Source of the DNA: Actinomycetota bacterium
GTDB lineage: Bacteria; Actinomycetota; Acidimicrobiia; Acidimicrobiales; Ilumatobacteraceae
Reading direction: 5' to 3'
NCBI GenBank assembly: GCA_009702045.1
Contig: WLIV01000034.1
Span: forward strand, 1 to 38,678
Length of the DNA stretch: 38,678 bases
Shown here: positions 24,461-31,351 of the stretch, piece after piece
Position numbering within the stretch: the first letter of the stretch is position 1
Layout of the letters: each line of letters begins with the position of its first letter
The notes under the pieces: model-generated
What the model was told of the DNA's origin: nothing
What the model saw: the letters and a program-made list of their open reading frames with translations, nothing else
Databases searched by the model: none
Program-made: the position numbers and the translations under genes

Positions 24461-24483
24461 GAAACCGGAACTGACCCTTCCCA
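24443..24483 (-). terminator. Possible rpsO terminator or pnp leader hairpin
   Basis: TGGGAAGG (24443-24450) pairs exactly with CCTTCCCA (24476-24483). The inner part can extend with CCGG-rich pairing. No T-tract on the minus strand. It lies 50 nt after the rpsO stop. Confidence 0.4.
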
Positions 24484-24533
24484 AAGCGGAGTTCAGTGGT
24501 GCGTTGGCCGCCGGTACGGGCGGCTCGAAGGGC

Positions 24534-24788
24534 TTAGCGGCGCAGGCCGTTGGCAGCGACGATGCGGCGGTAACGCTCGATGTCGATGTTCTTCACGTAG
24601 TCGAGCATGCGGCGACGCTGACCGACCAACTTGAGCAGACCGCGACGGCTGTGGTGGTCCTTCTTGTGGGTCTTGAAGTGCTCGGTGAGGTGGTTGATGC
24701 GACCGGTGAGCAGAGCAATCTGCACTTCCGGTGAACCAGTGTCGCCCTCGTGCAGCGCGTGCTTCGCGATGATGTCCTGATCAGCCAT
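24534..24788 (-). CDS. rpsO: Ribosomal protein uS15
   Basis: 84 aa, slightly shorter than the common 88-89. Canonical S15: '[53 protein letters not shown]', ending '[14 protein letters not shown]'. It binds the 16S rRNA central domain early in 30S assembly. ATG 24788 is preceded by a GGAAGG-type Shine-Dalgarno. Its 128-nt upstream region has two small hairpins that may be an S15 autoregulatory leader. pnp follows after 333 nt. Confidence 0.96.
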   Translation of the reverse strand: MADQDIIAKHALHEGDTGSPEVQIALLTGRINHLTEHFKTHKKDHHSRRGLLKLVGQRRRMLDYVKNIDIERYRRIVAANGLRR

Positions 24789-24815
24789 TGTTCAGCCTTC
24801 CATGAGGAGGTCGCC

Positions 24816-24861
24816 GTGGCAGGAGAGCCACTGGCATCACATCGGAGGTTGCGCCCCGATG
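24816..24861 (-). promoter_or_regulatory. rpsO leader with two small hairpins
   Basis: GTGGC/GCCAC around a 6-nt loop (24816-24831) and CATCGG/CCGATG around a 10-nt loop (24840-24861), both in the untranslated leader of rpsO. A TAGCGT -10-like box lies at 24872-24877 (minus strand), which would place both hairpins in the transcript. S15 commonly represses its own mRNA through such structures; the match to a known class was not tested. Confidence 0.35.
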
Positions 24862-24903
24862 GACGGGCGAAACGCTATCGGCTGCTGGGTGCAGTTGCAT
24901 CTC

Positions 24904-24909
24904 TACACT
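24904..24909 (+). promoter_or_regulatory. Leaderless -10 box of the NMT1-type ABC operon
   Basis: TACACT, 7 nt before ATG 24917; no Shine-Dalgarno. Confidence 0.45.
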
Positions 24910-24916
24910 CGCAGGA

Positions 24917-25675
24917 ATGAGTCGGATCGTCCTACGCGACCTCACTAAACAGTTCGGTGAGCTCGCCGTGGTCGACCCACTGTCGCTCGATATCGAGGCC
25001 GGCCAGTTCGTCAGCATCATCGGCCCGTCGGGATGCGGCAAGACCACCCTCGTGCGCGTGATCGCCGGCCTCGAACCCGCCACAGGCGGTGAAGTGGAGG
25101 TCGACGGCGCAGCGCCGATCGAGGCACGCACGCACAAGCGAGTGGCGATGGTGCCGCAACAGCCCGGTCTGCTGCCGTGGCGCACCGTGCGGGCGAACGC
25201 CCGACTGCTGCTCGACGTCAACCGCTCCACCAACCCGGTGGACGCCGTGGCCCCTGAGACGCTGCTGGACGAAGTCGGCCTGGGCGCGTTCCTCGATGTC
25301 TTCCCCCACGAACTGTCGGGTGGCATGCAACAGCGCGTCGCCCTTGTGAGGGCCCTGGCGCTCCACGCTCCCCTGCTCGTGATGGACGAGCCGTTCGCAG
25401 CACTTGACGAGATCACACGCGCCGAGATGCGCGTGATGTTGAACCGCCTGGTAGAGGGCAAGGGCGTCACTGTGCTGTTCGTCACCCACAGCATCACCGA
25501 GGCCGTGGCGCTCAGCGACCGGGTGCTGGTCAGCAGTCCTCGGCCGACACGCCTCATCGCCGACATCGCCATCGACCTGGATCGGCCGCGATCTGCCGAG
25601 GTGGAAGACGACCCCCGTTTCGTCGAGCTGTGCGCCGAGGTGCGCCATGCGCTGCACCGGGGGATGAACGCATGA
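24917..25675 (+). CDS. ABC transporter ATP-binding protein (SsuB/TauB/ThiZ-like)
   Basis: 252 aa. Walker A GPSGCGKTT (36-44), Q-loop 'MVPQQPGLLPWRTVRANA' with the 'LLPWRTV' wording typical of nitrate/sulfonate/taurine/pyrimidine ATPases, signature LSGGMQQR, Walker B 'LLVMDEPFAALDEITR', H-loop 'FVTHSITEAVALSDR'. It drives the permease that overlaps its stop (ATGA). The substrate is set by the binding protein two genes on, which is of the NMT1/THI5 kind. Confidence 0.93.
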   Translation: MSRIVLRDLTKQFGELAVVDPLSLDIEAGQFVSIIGPSGCGKTTLVRVIAGLEPATGGEVEVDGAAPIEARTHKRVAMVPQQPGLLPWRTVRANARLLLDVNRSTNPVDAVAPETLLDEVGLGAFLDVFPHELSGGMQQRVALVRALALHAPLLVMDEPFAALDEITRAEMRVMLNRLVEGKGVTVLFVTHSITEAVALSDRVLVSSPRPTRLIADIAIDLDRPRSAEVEDDPRFVELCAEVRHALHRGMNA

Positions 25676-26436
25676 ACAAGCGACTCCTCGCCCCCGTTGT
25701 TGGCATCCTGGTCTTCCTCGGCGCGTGGGAGGTGCTCGTGCGTGCGGGACACGTCCGCCCGTTCGTGTTGCGCGCACCGTCGCGCATCGTGCGCTATCTC
25801 ACCCAGCATCCGAGCGGGTACGCGAGCGCCGCATGGGTCACCATCCAGCACGCCTCCATCGGCACGCTCATCGCGCTCCTGGTGGCGCTGTTGTTCGGCT
25901 CGGCGATGGCCGCCTCCGAGTTCTTCGAACACGCCGCGCAACCGGTGCTGACGCTGTTGCAGGTCACGCCGTTCGTCGCCTATATCGCCTCGGTCGTGCT
26001 CTGGATCGGCTCTGGCACCAAGCCGGCGTTGTTCATCGTCGCCCTCGTGTGCATGCCGGCGTTCACGTTCGCCACCGTGGACGGTATGCGCAGCGCCGAC
26101 CCTGCCACGCGCGAGTTGCTGGCATCGGTTGATGCCGCTCGCTGGGAAGTGCTCTGGCGACTGCGGCTGCCGTCGGCCTTGCCGTCGCTGTTCACCACCG
26201 CTCGCTACAACGTCGGCCTCGCGCTGATCGCCGCGTACCTGGTGGAGGGCGGCAACTTTGCCGATGAAGGACTTGGCTCCATCGGGCGGCGCGCGGCCTC
26301 GCTGAACCAGGGCGACGCCTTGTGGTCGGCCATCTTCGCGATGGCACTGCTGGGCACGATCTCGCTGGTGCTGCTGTCCCTGTTGCAGCGGGTGGCGATG
26401 CGTTGGCACGTCTCACAGCGTCGCCAACTACGGTGA
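25672..26436 (+). CDS. ABC transporter permease (SsuC/TauC/ThiX-like)
   Basis: 254 aa BPD-type permease. The N-terminal segment 'LLAPVVGILVFLGAWEVLVRAG' and 'FVLRAPSRIVRYLTQHP' are typical of the SsuC/TauC group (which has 'LPSPxxv'). The coupling motif is 'ELLASVDAARWEVLWRLRLPSALPSLFTTARYNVGLALIAAYLVE'. About six membrane segments. The start ATG 25672 overlaps the ATPase stop. A 5-nt gap, which contains the end of a promoter box, leads to the chorismate mutase-VOC gene. Confidence 0.92.
   Translation: MNKRLLAPVVGILVFLGAWEVLVRAGHVRPFVLRAPSRIVRYLTQHPSGYASAAWVTIQHASIGTLIALLVALLFGSAMAASEFFEHAAQPVLTLLQVTPFVAYIASVVLWIGSGTKPALFIVALVCMPAFTFATVDGMRSADPATRELLASVDAARWEVLWRLRLPSALPSLFTTARYNVGLALIAAYLVEGGNFADEGLGSIGRRAASLNQGDALWSAIFAMALLGTISLVLLSLLQRVAMRWHVSQRRQLR
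26429..26434 (+). promoter_or_regulatory. Leaderless -10 box of the chorismate mutase-VOC gene
   Basis: TACGGT, 7 nt before ATG 26442, overlapping the last codons of the permease gene. Confidence 0.4.
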
Positions 26437-26441
26437 ACCCG

Positions 26442-27239
26442 ATGTCAACGCCCGAGCCACCCCGCCCCGAACTCGCCGCACTGCGCACCCGCATCGATCA
26501 ACTCGACGCGGCGCTCATCGCGATCGTCGCTGAGCGTCTCGCCGTGTGCCGGGAAGTGGCTGCGGTGAAACAGGGCAGCGACACGCCGGTCATCCAACCA
26601 GCGCGGGTGCGCGACGTCGTCACCTCCCGTCGGCAGCAGGCGATCGAGGCGGGGGTCGACGCCGACTTCGCCGAGCAGTTGTTCCGCGTGCTGCTCACCG
26701 AGACCCATCGCATCGAGGTTGCCGGCCACCGCCCCGACTCGGCCCCGGACAAACAGGCGGCCGCCGGCGAACGCTCGGGGCTCGACACCGTCGCCAGCCG
26801 TGTCGATCACATCGTCATTGCGGTGCACGATCTTCGCGCCGCCATCGACTCGCTGGTGCAGCGCTTCGGCTTCCACGAGGTCTCCCTCGCCGACCCGCGC
26901 CCCGGTATCGCAGCTCTCGCTGCCGGTGGCGTCACGTTCGTGTTCGTCGGCCCCGAAGCATCCCCCTCGGTGGCCGCCTATCTCGCCGATCGAGGCGACG
27001 GCGTGCAGCACGTCTCGATCGAGGTGTTGAATGCTGGTTACGCCCGGTCGTGCCTCGAAGGGGGCGGTGCACCGCTGCTCACCGAGGTGGCCGTCGATGC
27101 CGACGGCCATGAACAGTTCTTCGCTGCCAACGATCCGGCAACTGGCGTTCAGTTGGGTTTCATCTCCCGAGTCGGCCACCGCGTGGGAGTGGGTACTGAA
27201 AACGTACTGACTATGTTCGATGCGATGCTGCACCGCTAG
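26442..27239 (+). CDS. Chorismate mutase (AroQ-type) fused to a VOC domain
   Basis: 265 aa in two parts. Residues about 8-95 are an AroQ-type helical chorismate mutase: 'ELAALRTRIDQLDAALIAIVAERLAVCREVAAVK' with R15, R32 and K43 at active-site positions, then 'IQPARVRDVVTSRRQQAIEAG' and a final 'LTETHRIE' where E92 replaces the usual Gln. After a linker, residues 121-250 form a vicinal-oxygen-chelate domain resembling the first half of 4-hydroxyphenylpyruvate dioxygenase ('VDHIVIAVHDLRAAIDSLVQ', 'YLADRGDGVQHVSIEV'). H123 and H190 could bind metal; the usual Glu in the last strand appears as Gly239. It lies between transporter genes with its own -10 box. Prephenate or a related aromatic acid is a reasonable ligand guess; function is unproven. 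Confidence 0.8.
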   Translation: MSTPEPPRPELAALRTRIDQLDAALIAIVAERLAVCREVAAVKQGSDTPVIQPARVRDVVTSRRQQAIEAGVDADFAEQLFRVLLTETHRIEVAGHRPDSAPDKQAAAGERSGLDTVASRVDHIVIAVHDLRAAIDSLVQRFGFHEVSLADPRPGIAALAAGGVTFVFVGPEASPSVAAYLADRGDGVQHVSIEVLNAGYARSCLEGGGAPLLTEVAVDADGHEQFFAANDPATGVQLGFISRVGHRVGVGTENVLTMFDAMLHR

Positions 27240-27242
27240 CCT
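27237..27242 (+). promoter_or_regulatory. Leaderless -10 box of the NMT1-type binding protein gene
   Basis: TAGCCT, 6 nt before ATG 27249. Its first three bases are the TAG stop of the preceding gene. Confidence 0.4.
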
Positions 27243-27248
27243 CGTCGC

Positions 27249-28400
27249 ATGTTGCGTCGAATCGCCGTTCCGTCGGCCGTCTCCGTTCTGATTCTGCTCA
27301 CCGCCTGCAGCGCAGACAACACCGCCATCGGCAGCCCCGAGCCCACCTTCCTAGGATCCTCACCGACCGCCGTGGTACCCGAGGTCACCGCCGACGCACC
27401 GTTCCCCGCAGCGCGCTGCGAAGCGAATAAGGCCGCCGGCGTCATCACCTACCTGTCCAGTTTCGACTTCGCGGCCTCGGCCTCGATCGTCGACGTGGTG
27501 ATGGCCAGCACAGCCCACTATTACGAAGCGATGTGCCTCGATGTCGTCTACAAGCCCAGCTTCTCGGTGGACAACTACCCGCTCGTGGCCGCCAACGAGG
27601 TGCAGTTCTCGTCGGGCGGATCGTTCAGCGAAATGGTCGACTTCGCCGGAGCGAATGATGCCGGGTTCGTCGCGCTCGCAGTCGAGGGCCGCACCGGCAT
27701 CGACACGCTCATCACCAAGGACGGCGCAGTTCCCACTCTCGCCGACATCAAGGGCAAGAAGATCGGCGTCAAGGGTGCCATCACCCCATCAGTGAAAGCG
27801 ATGCTCGCCAAGCAGGGCCTTGTGGAGGGCACCGACTACAACACCGTGCTCCTCGACGGGTTCGACCCCACCGTGCATATCGAGGTACCCGACATCGTCG
27901 GGTTTCCCGGTTACAAGAGCAACGAACCCAACCAGCTCACCGCAGCGGGCATCAAGTTCAAGGCCTACGATCCGGCCGACTTCGCAATCCCTGGCAGCTT
28001 CGGCATTCTGTACACGAACCAGCAGTTCCTGACTGAACACCCCAGCGCGGCGCAGGACTTCATGCGCGCCACCATGCGCGGCCTCGCCGATGCACTCGCC
28101 GACCCCACACTCGCTGCCACCACTTGTGTCGATCTCATCAACTCGCTCGGCAACACACTGCACCTGTCAGCCGATGGCGAACTCGCTCGCTGGAACGTCG
28201 AGTCAAAGCTCGTCGCCGACAGTGCAACCGTCGACGCACCCCTGGGTCTGCCGCTGATCGATCAGCTCACAGCCGAGGTCACCGCCTACGCGGCGATCGG
28301 ACTGTTCAACGGAGTGGTTCCCATGATCGACACACTCGTCGACGCCAGCGTGTTGGCCGGGATCTACGACAAGGGCACGCTGATCTGGCCCAAGGTCTGA
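27249..28400 (+). CDS. NMT1/THI5-like ABC substrate-binding lipoprotein
   Basis: 383 aa. Signal peptide with lipobox LTAC (C20). The body is the NMT1/THI5-type periplasmic-binding fold: 'YYEAMCLDVVYKPSF', 'EVQFSSGGSFSEMVDFAGANDAGFVALAVEGRTGIDTLITKDG', 'TLADIKGKKIGVKGAITPSVKAMLAKQGL', 'GSFGILYTNQQFLTEHPSAAQDFMRATMRGLADAL'. Family members bind thiamine pyrimidine precursors, riboflavin, sulfonates or other small organics. It should serve the ATPase and permease at 24917-26436 although a third gene intervenes. No TPP or FMN riboswitch is visible upstream. Its stop is 3 nt from the convergent ribF stop. Confidence 0.88.
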   Translation: MLRRIAVPSAVSVLILLTACSADNTAIGSPEPTFLGSSPTAVVPEVTADAPFPAARCEANKAAGVITYLSSFDFAASASIVDVVMASTAHYYEAMCLDVVYKPSFSVDNYPLVAANEVQFSSGGSFSEMVDFAGANDAGFVALAVEGRTGIDTLITKDGAVPTLADIKGKKIGVKGAITPSVKAMLAKQGLVEGTDYNTVLLDGFDPTVHIEVPDIVGFPGYKSNEPNQLTAAGIKFKAYDPADFAIPGSFGILYTNQQFLTEHPSAAQDFMRATMRGLADALADPTLAATTCVDLINSLGNTLHLSADGELARWNVESKLVADSATVDAPLGLPLIDQLTAEVTAYAAIGLFNGVVPMIDTLVDASVLAGIYDKGTLIWPKV

Positions 28401-28403
28401 ACG

Positions 28404-29348
28404 TCAGCCACCCACAACCGTACGGGCGTGATCGATGTCGTTCTTCAACTGACCCTTCAACGCCTCGAACCCGTCGAACTTGCGCTCACTGCGCAGGAAG
28501 TTCGTGAACTGCACGCGTGCCGCCTCGTCGTAGAGGTCGCCGGTGAAATCGATGAGGTGCGCCTCCAGCAGCGACGTCTCTGCATGTTCGTAGAACGTGG
28601 GGCGCCGCCCGAGGTTCATCGCGCACGCGTGCCGGCTGCCGTCAGGCCGAAAGTACCAGCCGGCGTACACGCCGTCCGCAGGCAGGCAGGCGCTGACAGC
28701 GACCTCGACGTTGGCAGTGGGAAACCCCAAGAGACGCCCGCGCTGATCGCCAAGACGAACGATGCCTCGAGCCTCGAACGGGTGGCCCAGCATTCGCGAT
28801 GCCAGTTCCACTTGCCCACCCGCCATCGCTCGGCGAATGGCGGTCGAGCTGATCGGTTCGTCGGGCCCGTCAGTGCGCGGCACCAGCGTCATCCCTTCGA
28901 CGGCGAAGTCGTTGGCGGCGCCGAGTTCACGAAGCGTGGCGACGCTGCCGCTTCGGTTGCGCCCAAAGTGAAAATCGTCGCCGACCACCACGTGCAAGGC
29001 ACTGAGGCAGTCCACGAGCACCCGCTGGGCGAACGCCATTGGCTCTTCCTGCGACTGGCTCTGATCGAAGCTCACGACCACCGTGGCATCGACGCCGGTA
29101 GCTGCCAACAACTCCAGCTTCTGGTCGAGGTCGGTCAACAGGCGCGGCGCTGACTCTGGCCGCACCACCGATGCGGGGTGACGATCGAAGGTCACCACCA
29201 CAGAGCGGGCGCCGGTCGCGGCTGCACGGCTACGGACCTCGGCGATGACCGCCTGGTGGCCCAGATGCACTCCATCGTACGCGCCGATGGTGACGACCGA
29301 ACGCTGCCCCGGGAAGGGCTGCGTGGAGAGATCAGTGACGATGAGCAC
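28404..29348 (-). CDS. ribF: Bifunctional riboflavin kinase/FAD synthetase
   Basis: 314 aa. The N-terminal FMN adenylyltransferase domain has 'IGAYDGVHLGHQ' (21-32), 'VTFDRHP', 'VVGDDFHFGRNRSGS' and 'ISSTAIRRAM'. The C-terminal riboflavin kinase domain has 'GRLLGFPTANVEV', 'LPADGVYAGWYF' and 'MNLGRRPTF'. It converts riboflavin to FMN and then FAD. The start is GTG 29348, supported by a TATCGT -10 box ending 8 nt upstream, in the 28-nt gap after truB. It follows rbfA-truB, the common actinobacterial order. Confidence 0.95.
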   Translation of the reverse strand: MLIVTDLSTQPFPGQRSVVTIGAYDGVHLGHQAVIAEVRSRAAATGARSVVVTFDRHPASVVRPESAPRLLTDLDQKLELLAATGVDATVVVSFDQSQSQEEPMAFAQRVLVDCLSALHVVVGDDFHFGRNRSGSVATLRELGAANDFAVEGMTLVPRTDGPDEPISSTAIRRAMAGGQVELASRMLGHPFEARGIVRLGDQRGRLLGFPTANVEVAVSACLPADGVYAGWYFRPDGSRHACAMNLGRRPTFYEHAETSLLEAHLIDFTGDLYDEAARVQFTNFLRSERKFDGFEALKGQLKNDIDHARTVVGG

Positions 29349-29356
29349 GATAAGAA

Positions 29357-29362
29357 ACGATA
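29357..29362 (-). promoter_or_regulatory. Leaderless -10 box of ribF
   Basis: TATCGT on the minus strand, 8 nt before GTG 29348. Confidence 0.4.
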
Positions 29363-29376
29363 GCCGTACGACTCGT

Positions 29377-30255
29377 TCAGGCCACTACAACGGCGGGCTT
29401 GGCAGCGTCAGCGCCGAACGATTCATACATCGCCAACAGAACGCCGTCGGAGCCGAGCACTGCCCACGGACCATCGCCATGCATACCGGCGCGAACGCGA
29501 TCGAGCACACGCCCGTTCCCGACCAACGCTGCGGCAGCGGCGTCGACCGTCACCTGTGGGTAGTCGCGCACGGCCTGCGGAAGTGGGAGTAACTGCACAT
29601 CGTCGGGGTCCGCTGATTCGGCCACGGTGAAGCTGCCGACCGCTGTGCGGCGCAGGTTGCGCAGGTGCGCACCGCCTCCGCACAGCCGACCCAGGTCGTC
29701 GGCCAGCGTGCGAATGTAGGTGCCCTTGGAGCAGTGCACTTCGGCCCGGTACACCATCGGGTCGGCGGTGGGTTCGATGTCGAAGCGGTAGACCGTGACG
29801 GGCCGCGGTGCGCGTTCAACCTCGATGCCCTCTCGGGCGAGTTCATGCAACCGCTTGCCGTCGATCTTCACAGCACTCACCATCGGCGGAATCTGATGGA
29901 TCGCCCCGGTGAGGTGCTCGACCACCATGGAGCGCACGGTGTCGGCTGCAAGACCGCTCATGTCGAACGTGCCTGTCACGACTCCAGTGGAGTCCAGAGA
30001 GTCGGTGGTGCTGCCGAACACGACCTCGGCGGTGTAGGTCTTGCCGAGATCGGTGAGGAACCGCAACAAGCGTGTGGCTTTGCCAACCCCCACCAGGAGC
30101 ACTCCCGTGGCATCTGGGTCGAGCGTGCCTGCATGCCCGACCTGACGCTCGCCGAACTTGCGACGCAGCATCGCGACGACGTCGTGGCTGGTCACTCCGG
30201 ACGGCTTGTCCACCACGGCCAGACCGTGGGTCGTGGGCGGCTTACGATTCGCCAT
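29377..30255 (-). CDS. truB: tRNA pseudouridine(55) synthase
   Basis: 292 aa. The motif 'VGHAGTLDPDATGVLLVGVGKATR' contains the catalytic aspartate D46; 'LAVVDKPSGVTSHDVV' at the start, 'KTYTAEVVFGSTTDSLDSTG' and 'YIRTLADDLGRLCGGGAHLRNLRRTAVGSF' are all standard TruB. It makes pseudouridine 55 in the T-loop of tRNAs. ATG 30255 overlaps the rbfA stop by 14 nt, indicating coupling. The C-terminal part ('PWAVLGSDGVLLAMYESFG') looks like a PUA-type extension. Confidence 0.95.
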   Translation of the reverse strand: MANRKPPTTHGLAVVDKPSGVTSHDVVAMLRRKFGERQVGHAGTLDPDATGVLLVGVGKATRLLRFLTDLGKTYTAEVVFGSTTDSLDSTGVVTGTFDMSGLAADTVRSMVVEHLTGAIHQIPPMVSAVKIDGKRLHELAREGIEVERAPRPVTVYRFDIEPTADPMVYRAEVHCSKGTYIRTLADDLGRLCGGGAHLRNLRRTAVGSFTVAESADPDDVQLLPLPQAVRDYPQVTVDAAAAALVGNGRVLDRVRAGMHGDGPWAVLGSDGVLLAMYESFGADAAKPAVVVA

Positions 30256-30658
30256 CGTGCTCGGGGTCCGCAGGACGCACCGGCAACGTGCTTTCGTTGT
30301 GGAGGATTTCCTCGATCCGCAGTGCGGAGCGGATGGCCGTGTCCGGCTTGAACGACAGGATCGGCGTCTTCTTCGAGCGGATCTGCTTGCCCACCGCGCT
30401 CTGTAGGCGAACACGGTGAGCGCCCAACGCGGCGACGATGTCGGCGTCGGCCTCCTCGCCGAACAGCGAGTCGAAATGAATGATCGCGCGGTTCATTTCC
30501 GGGTCGACGTCGACCGCGGTGACAGTGACCAGTGACAGTCGCTCGTCGTCGATACGGGTCAGTTCCTCGGCGATCACTTCGCGCAGCGACGTGCTGAGGC
30601 GCGCTTCACGCGGGTAGCGGTGTTGGCTGGGTGCAGCGGGGCGGCGGGGCTTGCTCAC
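30242..30658 (-). CDS. rbfA: Ribosome-binding factor A
   Basis: 138 aa. KH-like RbfA fold: 'LREVIAEELTRIDDERLSLVTVTAVDVDPEMNRAIIHFDSL', later 'LQSAVGKQIRSKKTPILSFKPDTAIRSALRIEEILH'. It binds the 30S subunit during 16S maturation. The GTG start at 30658 has an AGGA Shine-Dalgarno in the 11-nt gap after the preceding oxidoreductase stop. The N-terminal basic 'VSKPRRPAAPSQHRYPREARL' is longer than usual, and the tail is Asp/Glu-rich. Confidence 0.93.
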   Translation of the reverse strand: MSKPRRPAAPSQHRYPREARLSTSLREVIAEELTRIDDERLSLVTVTAVDVDPEMNRAIIHFDSLFGEEADADIVAALGAHRVRLQSAVGKQIRSKKTPILSFKPDTAIRSALRIEEILHNESTLPVRPADPEHDGES

Positions 30659-30669
30659 GTCATGTCCTG

Positions 30670-31308
30670 TCAGTCGAAGCGGGGCCTGGAGCGCAGGGAG
30701 CGCTTCAGTTCTGCCATCCCGCTGGTGGTGGCGATGGTCTCGATTGCGTCCCACAACCTCGTGGCGGCCTCGCCACGGGGGATGGATGCAATCACGGGGC
30801 CGAAGAAACTGGACTCGTTGTCAGCTCCAGGGTGGAACGTGATGATCGGCGTACCGACATCGCGTCCGGTGCGAGCGAACGCGGTCTCGGTGTCCTCACG
30901 CACGTACGTGTCGTGCGACTCGTCGAGCGCGTGCGCCGCAAGCTCGTCGGGCAAACCGGCAACCGACAACATCTCAGCGATGAATGCCACCGGCTCGTCC
31001 GTGATTTCCGGCCGCCGCCCATCTGGGTGGAATGCCGTGCCGATCGCGGTGTACAACGCTCCGACGGCATCGTTGCCGTGCTGCATGCGCACCTCGTCGC
31101 AGACGCGGTGCGTGTACAACCCAGCCATGTGCACGGCGCGGTAGCCATCGTCGTACGACTCCTGATCGCGACCCTCGTTGATCATCTTCAACGAGATGAA
31201 GCGCCAGTGCACCGTGTAGTGCCGTTGTTGTTGCACCTCGACAACCCAGCGCGACGTGATCCAAGCCCACGGGCACACAGGGTCGAAGAAGAACTCGAGA
31301 TCGGCCAT
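30670..31308 (-). CDS. DsbA-fold oxidoreductase, mycothiol-dependent nitroreductase-like, CPWA active site
   Basis: 212 aa. From memory it follows M. tuberculosis Rv2466c along its length: 'FFFDPVCPWAWITSRWVVEV', 'SLKMINEGRD', 'ALYTAIGTAFH', 'AGLPDELAAHA', 'DVGTPIITF', 'FFGPVIASIPRGEAATRLWDA'. Rv2466c uses a CPWC motif with mycothiol; here it reads C12-P-W-A15, so the second cysteine is missing and a monothiol mechanism or altered activity is implied. It lies between infB and rbfA, where most actinobacteria have no such gene, and has its own TAGCGT -10 box 6 nt before ATG 31308. A 2-hydroxychromene-2-carboxylate isomerase-like role is the main alternative. Confidence 0.8.
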   Translation of the reverse strand: MADLEFFFDPVCPWAWITSRWVVEVQQQRHYTVHWRFISLKMINEGRDQESYDDGYRAVHMAGLYTHRVCDEVRMQHGNDAVGALYTAIGTAFHPDGRRPEITDEPVAFIAEMLSVAGLPDELAAHALDESHDTYVREDTETAFARTGRDVGTPIITFHPGADNESSFFGPVIASIPRGEAATRLWDAIETIATTSGMAELKRSLRSRPRFD

Positions 31309-31314
31309 GAGATG

Positions 31315-31320
31315 ACGCTA
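31315..31320 (-). promoter_or_regulatory. Leaderless -10 box of the DsbA-fold gene
   Basis: TAGCGT on the minus strand, 6 nt before ATG 31308, in the 43-nt gap after infB. Confidence 0.4.
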
Positions 31321-31351
31321 CCCAGCCTGCCCGCCAAAGATGACCGAGGCG

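Larger units (their letters stand above)
24201..24533 (-). other. rpsO-pnp intergenic region (333 nt)
   Basis: No convincing gene. It holds the pnp Shine-Dalgarno (AAGGAG just before 24200) and, near the rpsO end, two direct copies of a TGGGA-N8-TCCC(A/G) element plus an inverted relative that together can fold into a hairpin (24443-24483). In many bacteria this interval contains the rpsO terminator and a processed, PNPase-autoregulated pnp leader; a similar role is plausible here. The rest shows nothing I recognise. Confidence 0.5.

Noticed and set aside
24789-24916. TPP or FMN riboswitch ahead of the NMT1-type transporter
   Set aside because: No conserved riboswitch core found by eye, and the plus-strand start appears leaderless.
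26430-27248. Two separate genes (mutase and VOC protein) with a sequencing fusion
   Set aside because: The linker region has no stop, Shine-Dalgarno or internal start with a -10 box; the frame is continuous.
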